Below, in pieces: positions 1 through 5,042 of a stretch of DNA of 5,042 bases (positions within the stretch are counted from its first letter, which is position 1; the number at the start of each line of letters is the position of its first letter). The notes beneath the pieces were generated by a model, which searched no databases, was not told the DNA's origin, and saw only the letters and a list, made by a program, of their open reading frames with translations. Source of the DNA: Alphaproteobacteria bacterium (GTDB lineage Bacteria > Pseudomonadota > Alphaproteobacteria > Micavibrionales > UBA1664); NCBI GenBank assembly GCA_018969935.1, contig JAGWXJ010000129.1:1-5042 (forward strand), read 5' to 3'. The position numbers were made by a program, and so were the translations under genes.

Positions 1-477
1 GTTAATAAGGTCATGCTGGTCGGCAATCTGGGCCGCGACCCCGAAATCAAGACAATGCAAAACGGCGGCAAGGTTTGTAACCTCTCCGTTGCTACCTCCG
101 AAAGCTGGAACGACAAGGCATCAGGCGAACGCAAGGAAAAGACCGAGTGGCACCGCGTTGTCGTATTCAACGAAAACATCATCCGCGTCTGCGAGAACTA
201 TCTGAAAAAAGGCGCCAAGGTTTACGTCGAGGGCCAACTTGAAACCCGCAAATGGACGGACCAGTCAGGCGCTGAAAAATACTCGACCGAAGTCGTACTG
301 CGCCCTTATCGCGGCGAACTCACCATGCTGGACAGCAAGGGCGGAAGCGGTTCATCATACGGGAATGACAACGCAGGCTCCGAACAGCCCCGCCAACAGG
401 CGGCGGCAGGCGGCAGCGGCGGCCAATGGCAATCTTCCAAAGGGGGAAGTGACTTCGATGACGACATTCCGTTCTAA
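1..477 (+). CDS. ssb: Single-stranded DNA-binding protein SSB, 5' end cut by window edge
   Basis: SSB coats single-stranded DNA during replication, recombination and repair and recruits partner proteins through its C-terminal tip. The reading frame is open from base 1 (V-N-K-V-M-L-V-G-N-L-G). This matches SSB proteins just after their first few residues, so the true start lies a few codons upstream and the ATG at 13 is internal. The 158 visible residues show an OB fold (about 1-110) with the three DNA-stacking tryptophans at visible positions 36 (ESW), 50 (TEWHRVV) and 85 (RKWTD), and the Phe of VVVF at 56. A Gly/Ser/Gln-rich flexible linker follows (about 112-149), then the acidic tip ending DFDDDIPF, the known docking site for SSB partners. 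Family identity is near certain and the total length would be ordinary. The last 20 bases overlap the next gene. Confidence 0.97.
   Translation, partial: VNKVMLVGNLGRDPEIKTMQNGGKVCNLSVATSESWNDKASGERKEKTEWHRVVVFNENIIRVCENYLKKGAKVYVEGQLETRKWTDQSGAEKYSTEVVLRPYRGELTMLDSKGGSGSSYGNDNAGSEQPRQQAAAGGSGGQWQSSKGGSDFDDDIPF
441..447 (+). promoter_or_regulatory. Probable ribosome binding site for the DUF2059 gene, inside ssb
   Basis: AGGGGGA lies 10 bases before the ATG at 458 and is the only purine-rich Shine-Dalgarno-like stretch nearby. It supports the 458 start over the in-frame GTG at 449, which would leave almost no spacing, and over the in-frame ATG at 503, which would remove the basic start of the signal peptide. 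The site lies within the ssb coding sequence, so translation of the two genes is probably coupled. Confidence 0.5.
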
Positions 478-1003
478 GGCTATCCGCGCAATTCTGGCTA
501 TTATGTTCAGCACCGGCATGGTTGTATCAGCCATGGCTCAGGATGCAGCTACGCCAGCAATCGGCGGGGTTGCGGTTGACCCGACTTCCACACCGCCCAT
601 GGCACTGGCAGCACCAGCGCCCGAAATTCCGCTGCAAAGCCCCGAAAAAATGAAGCTTGCGCACGAATATCTGAGCGCCGACCCCATCGAAGACCAAATC
701 AAAAAGGCCGTCGATAACGTGGCGGAAGGCATCCAGCCCGACCAGCGCATACTGTTCAAAAGCATGGCCGATAAATACATCGACTTCAAAAAGCTGAGAG
801 ATTCCGCCGAGCGCGCAGCCGCAGTTACCTTTACGGAAGAAGAATTGAAGGCCATGACGGCATTCTTCAATACGCCAGAAGGTAAATCGTTGCGTACAAA
901 ACTGCCCGAGTACCAGAAACTCGTTCAGCCGGTTATCACCGAGGTTTTACAGAATTTTATGCTTAAAATTCAGGATGCTTCGGTCCTGCAACCTACGCCA
1001 TAA
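458..1003 (+). CDS. Secreted DUF2059-type protein with signal peptide
   Basis: This is a 181-residue protein of unknown biochemical role, probably periplasmic. Residues 1-27 form a Sec-type signal peptide: basic start (R5, K7, R10), hydrophobic core (about 11-23) and an A-M-A site, with cleavage likely between A27 and Q28. A Pro/Ala-rich stretch follows (about 30-62). The helical remainder resembles DUF2059: a segment with Y107, then FTEEELKAMTAFFNTPEGKSL (about 125-145), which matches the family pattern of an acidic helix followed by F-[FY]-x-[ST]-P-x-G-[KQ]. The assignment is from memory of the family pattern, not a search. An upstream ATG at 239 in the same frame is rejected because it would overlap ssb by about 240 bases and bury the signal peptide. 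The overlap with ssb suggests cotranscription. DUF2059 proteins have no established enzymatic activity, and I see no catalytic motif. Confidence 0.8.
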   Translation: MTTFRSKAIRAILAIMFSTGMVVSAMAQDAATPAIGGVAVDPTSTPPMALAAPAPEIPLQSPEKMKLAHEYLSADPIEDQIKKAVDNVAEGIQPDQRILFKSMADKYIDFKKLRDSAERAAAVTFTEEELKAMTAFFNTPEGKSLRTKLPEYQKLVQPVITEVLQNFMLKIQDASVLQPTP

Positions 1004-1030
1004 ATCCCCTCTTAAATTTAGTCATTTTTT

Positions 1031-1060
1031 AATCGTCAGACCATTAAACTGGTTACGATT
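1031..1060 (+). promoter_or_regulatory. Bulged inverted repeat or stem-loop upstream of the membrane-protein gene
   Basis: AATCGT (1031-1036) pairs with ACGATT (1055-1060). After a two-base bulge (1037-1038), GACCA (1039-1043) pairs with TGGTT (1050-1054, one G-U pair) around the loop TTAAAC. That gives about 11 base pairs in 30 bases. A second, mutually exclusive 8-bp pairing joins TCTTAAAT (1010-1017) with ATTTAAGA (1058-1065). No run of T follows on the + strand (the T6 run at 1025-1030 precedes it), so it does not look like an intrinsic terminator of the upstream genes. It could be an operator, an mRNA leader structure or an end-protecting hairpin. Its function is unknown. Confidence 0.4.
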
Positions 1061-1076
1061 TAAGACAGTCTAATGC

Positions 1077-1080
1077 AGGA
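1077..1080 (+). promoter_or_regulatory. Ribosome binding site of the membrane-protein gene
   Basis: AGGA lies 6 bases before the ATG at 1087, a normal Shine-Dalgarno position. It supports that start, which is also the first ATG of the frame in this region. The core is short but well placed. Confidence 0.5.
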
Positions 1081-1086
1081 TTCGGT

Positions 1087-1830
1087 ATGCCCTATAATTC
1101 TTCGGCCTTTGAAAAATTCAAGAAAAATCAAAAGGTTGCCTCCTCTGCAGGTGCTGATGACCCCCATGTGGTCAAATCCCGCATTACTGTCAGAGGTGAA
1201 GTGAAGGCACACGCCCCTGCCTTTACCGCATCGGATACGCCAAAAGCAGCCATCCATCCAAAAGAAGAACTTATCGAAACCGAGATTGTCCAGACAAAAC
1301 AGGCCAAGCCTTTTTATGCACGAAGCTGGTTTCTGTTCCTCTTATTCTCGGTTATAACCACAGGTATCATTCCACTCGTCTTCAAAAACCAGATGGATAC
1401 CCTGATGGGCATGGCCGATACGGTAAAAACCCAGACAGGCGTCGATGCCATGTCACCTGATACGTACAAGGCTATGTTTACCGGCAAACCACTGCCTGCA
1501 AATCGTACGGCAGTTGCGGCATCGGATTCTTCCAGTGCACCGCCCATCAGTGCGGCACCAACACCCGAAAGCACATCAACCTTCGGCAAAATCAAGCAAG
1601 CTGCTTCCAAATTAAAGGGCAGTGAAACACCCGCACCAACAAAGATAGCCGCCCCCACACAGTTGCAAACCACGGGTGACCTGCATGAAATGGTTGATCA
1701 GGCAGCCGAAAGAGCCGCGCAAGTTACTGCCCAAGGGCCCGAGGCCAGCATGCAATACATCCAGCAGGAAACCGAGCGCCTGAACAATATGGCCAAGCAG
1801 TTCGACAACACCTACGGCGCCAAAAAGTAA
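1087..1830 (+). CDS. Single-pass membrane protein of unknown family
   Basis: I do not recognise this 247-residue protein. It has a hydrophilic N-terminal region (1-78) rich in Lys at its start (FEKFKKNQK, 8-16), one clear transmembrane helix at about 81-99 (WFLFLLFSVITTGIIPLVF), a short amphipathic stretch (about 102-132), a Pro/Ala/Ser/Thr-rich linker (about 135-196) and an Ala/Gln/Glu-rich C-terminal helix, probably coiled coil, at about 198-243. Positive charges K71, K74 and R79 before the helix outnumber K100 after it. This suggests the N-terminus is in the cytoplasm and the C-terminal two thirds in the periplasm (inference). There is no signal peptidase site and no enzyme motif. The layout resembles bitopic envelope or scaffold proteins, but that is shape only. 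It begins 83 bases after the DUF2059 gene and ends 49 bases before uvrA, so it may be part of the same transcript. That it is a real gene is well supported by its length, RBS and domain layout. Confidence 0.85.
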   Translation: MPYNSSAFEKFKKNQKVASSAGADDPHVVKSRITVRGEVKAHAPAFTASDTPKAAIHPKEELIETEIVQTKQAKPFYARSWFLFLLFSVITTGIIPLVFKNQMDTLMGMADTVKTQTGVDAMSPDTYKAMFTGKPLPANRTAVAASDSSSAPPISAAPTPESTSTFGKIKQAASKLKGSETPAPTKIAAPTQLQTTGDLHEMVDQAAERAAQVTAQGPEASMQYIQQETERLNNMAKQFDNTYGAKK

Positions 1831-1844
1831 CCGCATCAATTTAC

Positions 1845-1864
1845 TGGAAATCCCTTGAAATCCG
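1845..1864 (+). repeat. Imperfect 10-bp tandem direct repeat before uvrA
   Basis: TGGAAATCCC (1845-1854) is followed directly by TTGAAATCCG (1855-1864), identical at 8 of 10 positions. The copies are one helical turn apart, the spacing expected for two proteins binding side by side on one face of DNA. They lie immediately upstream of the uvrA start. A regulatory role is a guess, and a chance match of this size is possible. Confidence 0.3.
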
Positions 1865-1881
1865 CCTATATATGGGCGGAT
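1860..1881 (+). promoter_or_regulatory. Inverted repeat overlapping the uvrA start codon
   Basis: TCCGCC (1861-1866) is mirrored by GGCGGA (1875-1880), with an extra A-T pair at 1860/1881 and a G-U pair at 1867/1874. This gives 7 to 8 pairs, mostly G-C, around a TATATA-like centre. The right arm includes the first two bases of the uvrA ATG. In a transcript that begins upstream, the hairpin would bury the start codon. As DNA it could be an operator. No T-run follows, so it is not an ordinary terminator. Confidence 0.45.
1867..1872 (+). promoter_or_regulatory. Candidate -10 element (TATATA) for a leaderless uvrA transcript
   Basis: TATATA lies 7 bases before the uvrA ATG, so transcription from it would begin at or next to A1880 and give an mRNA without a leader. 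That would explain why no proper Shine-Dalgarno sequence is present. No good -35 hexamer is seen at 16-18 bases upstream (the region around 1844-1850 is a weak match), so the call is tentative. Confidence 0.2.
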
Positions 1882-4732
1882 GAAAAGCATTACCGTCAGG
1901 GGCGCCCGCGAGCACAATCTCAAAAACGTAACCATCGAAATGCCGCGCGATCAGCTGATCGTCATTACAGGGCTTTCGGGGTCGGGCAAGTCGTCACTGG
2001 CCTTTGATACTATTTACGCCGAAGGCCAACGCCGCTACGTGGAATCCCTTTCGGCTTATGCCCGCCAGTTCCTTGAGATGATGCAAAAGCCCGATGTGGA
2101 TTCCATCGAAGGCCTTTCACCCGCCATTTCAATCGAGCAAAAAACAACCAGCAAAAACCCACGCTCGACGGTCGGCACCGTTACCGAGATCTACGATTAC
2201 ATGCGCCTTCTATGGGCGCGCGTAGGCGTGCCGTATTCACCCGCCACGGGCCTTCCGATTGAATCCCAAACCGTCACCATGATGGTTGACCGCGTCATGG
2301 CGATGGGCGAGGGGACTAGGCTGTACATCATGGCGCCCATCGTGCGTGGCCGTAAGGGCGAGTACAAAAAGGAACTGGCGGAACTCAAGGCCAAAGGCTT
2401 CCAGCGCGCCAAAATCGACGGCAAACTCTATGAACTGGATACCGCCCCGACACTCGATAAAAAACTCAAACACGATATTTCCATCGTTGTTGACCGTCTG
2501 GTGCTGAAGCCAGATTTGGGCAACCGCCTGGCGGATTCACTGGAAACCGCCGTGCGTCTGGCTGACGGCATAGCGATTGTTGAAAACGCGGACACGGGCG
2601 CCGAAACCCTGTTCTCCGAAAAATTCGCATGCCCTGTATCGGGTTTCACGATTGCAGAAATCGAACCGCGCCTCTTTTCCTTCAACTCGCCCCACGGGGC
2701 ATGCCCGGCCTGTGACGGACTTGGCGAAAAAATGATCATGGATGAAGCCCTGATCATCCCGCACCCCGAAAAATCACTATCGCAAGGCGCTATCGAGCCT
2801 TGGTCAAAATCCTTCGCGCCGTTCTATTTGCAAGCCCTTGAAGGGGTGGCCAAACACTTCAAATTCAGCATGTCCACCCCTTGGAACAAGCTGAAGCCAG
2901 AACATCGCAACATCGTGCTTTACGGCTCGGGCGATGAGGCCGTGTCCATCACCTACCACTCCAAAACCGAAAGCACGTGGAAGAGCAACAAGCCGTTTGA
3001 AGGCGTTATCCCCTCCATGCAGCGCCGCCTGCTCGAAACCGACAGCGAAAACGCGCGGGAGGAACTGGCCCGCTACCAGACAAGCGCCCACTGCGAAGCC
3101 TGCAACGGCGCCCGCCTGAAGCCCGAGGCCCTGGCCGTCAAAATAAACAAACTCCATATCTCGGAAGCCACGAACTTTTCGATTGAAGATGCACACGCTT
3201 GGTTCGGCACCCTGCCAAAAAAGCTGACAAACAAACAAAACGAAATCGCCGCCCGTATCCTCAAGGAAATCAACGAACGCCTGACATTCCTCATGAACGT
3301 CGGCCTCGATTACCTCTCGCTGGGCCGCGCCTCGGGCACGCTATCAGGCGGGGAAAGCCAGCGCATTAGGCTCGCATCCCAAATCGGTTCCGGCCTTACG
3401 GGGGTGCTCTACGTCCTCGATGAACCTTCCATCGGCCTGCACCAGCGCGATAACAACCGCCTGCTTGAAACACTGTGCCACCTCCGTGACCTCGGCAACA
3501 CTGTGCTGGTGGTCGAACATGACGAAGATGCCATCAGACAGGCCGATTACCTCATCGATATGGGCCCGGGCGCAGGCGTCCATGGCGGCAGCGTTGTGGC
3601 AGCAGGCACCCCGCAAGAAGTCTTCAAATCCAAAAACAGCATCACCGCCGATTACATGACAGGCCGCAGGTGCATTGAAGTGCCTGCCAAACGCCGCAAG
3701 GGTAAACCCAAACAATCCATCACGGTCGTAGGCGCTACGGGCAACAACCTCAAAAACGTCACGGCTGAAGTACCGCTAGGTACATTTACTTGCGTCACGG
3801 GCGTATCAGGCTCGGGCAAATCAACACTGGTGCTGGATACGCTGTACAAGGCAGTTGCCCGCACTTTGAACGACGCCTCCGATGTGCCCGCCCCGCACAA
3901 GGAAATCAAAGGCCTTGGCTTCATCGACAAGGTCATCGATATCGACCAATCACCCATTGGTCGCACGCCGCGCTCAAACCCCGCAACCTATACGGGCGCA
4001 TTTGGCCCCATCCGTGACTGGTTTGCAGGCCTGCCTGAAGCGAAGGCGAGGGGGTATGACGCAGGGCGCTTCAGCTTCAACGTCAAAGGCGGGCGCTGTG
4101 AATCCTGCCAGGGCGACGGCGTCATCAAAATCGAGATGCACTTCCTGCCCGATGTTTACGTGACATGCGAGGCCTGCCAAGGCAAACGCTATAACCGCGA
4201 AACACTGGAAATCAAATTCCGCGAGAAATCCATCGCCGATGTGCTGGATATGACCATCGAGGAAGCGGCCAAGTTCTTCAAAGCCGTCCCCTCCATCCGC
4301 ACGAAAATGGAAACGATGGAGCAGGTAGGCCTTGGCTACATACAGGTAGGGCAGGCGGCCACCACGCTATCAGGCGGCGAAGCCCAGCGCGTAAAACTCT
4401 CGAAGGAACTCTCGCGCAGGTCCACGGGCAAAACCCTCTACATCCTCGATGAGCCCACCACAGGCCTCCACTTCGAGGACGTCAAACGCCTGCTGGAAGT
4501 GCTGCACACACTGGTTGATCAGGGCAATACGGTCTTGGTCATCGAACACAACCTCGATGTCATCAAAACCGCCGACTGGATTATCGACATCGGCCCCGAA
4601 GGTGGCAACAAGGGCGGAAAAATCATTGCAACAGGCACACCCGAGGACATAGCCGCCGACAAGCAAAGCTATACGGGCCGCTTCCTGAAGCCCTTGCTGG
4701 ACTCCAAAAAATCGGCCCGTAAATCGGCTTAG
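1880..4732 (+). CDS. uvrA: Excinuclease ABC subunit A (UvrA), complete
   Basis: UvrA is the damage-sensing ATPase of nucleotide excision repair. It works as a cytoplasmic dimer that loads UvrB at DNA lesions. The 950 residues match the usual length (about 940) and align along the whole family. ABC module I has Walker A GLSGSGKS (31-38), signature LSGGESQ (488-494), Walker B ending D514-E515 and switch histidine H547. The UvrB-binding and insertion regions lie between (roughly 130-400). ABC module II has Walker A GVSGSGKS (641-648), signature LSGGEAQ (830-836) and D857-E858. The C-terminal zinc finger is intact (C740, C743, C763, C766), as is the CxxC pair C405/C408. The first zinc module has C251, C275 and C278 but Ser at 254. 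This is the only in-frame ATG after the stop at 1856. A short basic tail (DSKKSARKSA) ends the protein. No clear Shine-Dalgarno precedes the start, and no LexA-type box was seen. Confidence 0.98.
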   Translation: MKSITVRGAREHNLKNVTIEMPRDQLIVITGLSGSGKSSLAFDTIYAEGQRRYVESLSAYARQFLEMMQKPDVDSIEGLSPAISIEQKTTSKNPRSTVGTVTEIYDYMRLLWARVGVPYSPATGLPIESQTVTMMVDRVMAMGEGTRLYIMAPIVRGRKGEYKKELAELKAKGFQRAKIDGKLYELDTAPTLDKKLKHDISIVVDRLVLKPDLGNRLADSLETAVRLADGIAIVENADTGAETLFSEKFACPVSGFTIAEIEPRLFSFNSPHGACPACDGLGEKMIMDEALIIPHPEKSLSQGAIEPWSKSFAPFYLQALEGVAKHFKFSMSTPWNKLKPEHRNIVLYGSGDEAVSITYHSKTESTWKSNKPFEGVIPSMQRRLLETDSENAREELARYQTSAHCEACNGARLKPEALAVKINKLHISEATNFSIEDAHAWFGTLPKKLTNKQNEIAARILKEINERLTFLMNVGLDYLSLGRASGTLSGGESQRIRLASQIGSGLTGVLYVLDEPSIGLHQRDNNRLLETLCHLRDLGNTVLVVEHDEDAIRQADYLIDMGPGAGVHGGSVVAAGTPQEVFKSKNSITADYMTGRRCIEVPAKRRKGKPKQSITVVGATGNNLKNVTAEVPLGTFTCVTGVSGSGKSTLVLDTLYKAVARTLNDASDVPAPHKEIKGLGFIDKVIDIDQSPIGRTPRSNPATYTGAFGPIRDWFAGLPEAKARGYDAGRFSFNVKGGRCESCQGDGVIKIEMHFLPDVYVTCEACQGKRYNRETLEIKFREKSIADVLDMTIEEAAKFFKAVPSIRTKMETMEQVGLGYIQVGQAATTLSGGEAQRVKLSKELSRRSTGKTLYILDEPTTGLHFEDVKRLLEVLHTLVDQGNTVLVIEHNLDVIKTADWIIDIGPEGGNKGGKIIATGTPEDIAADKQSYTGRFLKPLLDSKKSARKSA

Positions 4733-4741
4733 CGTAATGTC

Positions 4742-5042
4742 CTAGGCGACAAGCCTTGGTGTATCAAACGCGCCCGCAAACTTGCCATGCCCGCGGCGTA
4801 TACCAGCTGCCACAAGGTCATCATCCGATGGCTCTTTGTAAAAGGCGGTGCTGCCCCCGTCAAAACCACCGCCACTGAAGCCGCCACCACTGAAACCCCC
4901 GCCAAAATCACTACTGACAGGGGTGGATATGGCGTTGAAACCAGTATCGATGGATATGGGCTGCACTGACTGCACAACATCACTCACACTAGCTGATATG
5001 GCGGCTGCATCCACAGCAATGCTGGCAACATCAACACCCAGC
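4742..5042 (-). CDS. 3' part of a hypothetical gene with a Gly/Phe-rich repeat, cut by window edge
   Basis: An open frame runs from the window edge down to a TAG at 4742-4744 (about 99 visible residues). The GTG at 5014 reads as an internal Val, because the frame stays open upstream to base 5042, so the start lies outside the window. The visible protein begins with a small-residue, Ala/Val/Ser-rich stretch, has a FGGGFSGGGFSGGGFDGG repeat in the middle, then a charged tail (KEPSDDDLVAAGIRRGHGK). Gly-rich GGGF tails occur at the end of TPM-domain (YgcG-like) proteins and other envelope proteins, but the diagnostic part is not visible, so no family is assigned. It converges on uvrA with a 9-base gap between the stop codons. 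Support for coding is moderate: long open frame, sensible composition and a tight fit against uvrA. The overlapping frame at 4729-4983 is less plausible because it overlaps uvrA. Confidence 0.6.
   Translation of the reverse strand, partial: LGVDVASIAVDAAAISASVSDVVQSVQPISIDTGFNAISTPVSSDFGGGFSGGGFSGGGFDGGSTAFYKEPSDDDLVAAGIRRGHGKFAGAFDTPRLVA
4853..4906 (-). repeat. Short tandem repeat encoding GGGFS units
   Basis: Within the - strand hypothetical gene, three F/S-GGGF units follow each other at a 15-base period, read as TTC-AGT-GGT-GGC-GGC and near-identical variants. Synonymous differences between units suggest that the peptide, not the DNA, is conserved. Such arrays can change copy number by slippage. 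The unit length is a multiple of three, so changes would keep the reading frame. Confidence 0.6.

Noticed and set aside
239..457. Upstream extension of the DUF2059 frame to an ATG at 239
   Set aside because: It would overlap ssb by about 240 bases in a second frame, and the signal peptide starting at 458 would become internal. The ATG at 458 has a better ribosome binding site.
538..870. - strand open frame of 110 residues opposite the DUF2059 gene
   Set aside because: The + strand protein has a signal peptide and family pattern. The - strand product is Ser/Ala-rich with no recognisable feature.
971..988. Stem-loop CAGGA/TCCTG with a C(UUCG)G loop at the end of the DUF2059 gene
   Set aside because: Only five outer pairs plus a bulge, inside coding sequence, and no T-run directly after it, so it is not supported as a terminator.
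1740..1879. SOS (LexA) box upstream of uvrA
   Set aside because: I looked for GTTC-N7-GTTC and GAAC-N7-GTTC. The only GAAC and GTTC pair (near 1783 and 1800) has the wrong spacing.
2804..3238. Long - strand open frame (144 residues) inside uvrA
   Set aside because: It is fully contained in a highly conserved uvrA frame, has Cys/Phe/Gly-rich composition without motifs and resembles no known protein. It is a shadow of uvrA codon bias. The same applies to the other - strand frames within 1880-4732.
4741..4759. Hairpin between uvrA and the convergent gene as a bidirectional terminator
   Set aside because: AGGC/GCCT is four pairs plus two more across a mismatch, and neither strand has a run of T after it.
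4787..4969. + strand open frame of 60 residues after uvrA
   Set aside because: It lies opposite the longer Gly/Phe-rich frame, lacks a ribosome binding site, and its Thr/Ala-rich run is the complement of the GGGFS repeat.

Overview
The window looks like chromosomal DNA from an alphaproteobacterium. The main evidence is the UvrA protein. Its N-terminal third has the wording typical of that class, for example the stretch around residues 114-128 (GVPYSPATGLPIES) and a first zinc knuckle that reads CPVSGF instead of CPxCG. The SSB fits the same group. Base composition looks moderately GC-rich and even. I see no mobile element, tRNA, rRNA or CRISPR. A more exact placement is not possible from this sequence alone.

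Layout. Four genes lie on the + strand: the 3' part of ssb (1-477, start just outside the window), a secreted DUF2059-type protein (458-1003), a single-pass membrane protein of unknown family (1087-1830) and a complete uvrA (1880-4732). The 3' part of a Gly/Phe-rich hypothetical gene (4742-5042) runs towards uvrA on the - strand. The ssb and DUF2059 genes overlap by 20 bp. The two real gaps (1004-1086 and 1831-1879) are short, and each holds a clear inverted repeat. No intergenic stretch exceeds 300 bases.

Function. SSB and UvrA are both DNA-maintenance proteins: SSB coats single-stranded DNA, and UvrA recognises lesions for nucleotide excision repair. Proximity of ssb and uvrA is familiar in proteobacteria. 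Here two envelope-type proteins with no evident repair role sit between them. No alphaproteobacterial LexA-type box was found upstream of uvrA, so SOS control from the visible region is not supported.

Most notable points: the uvrA start lies inside a strong inverted repeat, lacks a normal Shine-Dalgarno sequence and has a TATATA box placed as expected for a leaderless transcript; a bulged hairpin lies upstream of the membrane-protein gene; and one zinc-ligand position of UvrA carries Ser. I found no convincing evidence of a wholly new biological system. The window is mostly ordinary core genome with two uncharacterised proteins.
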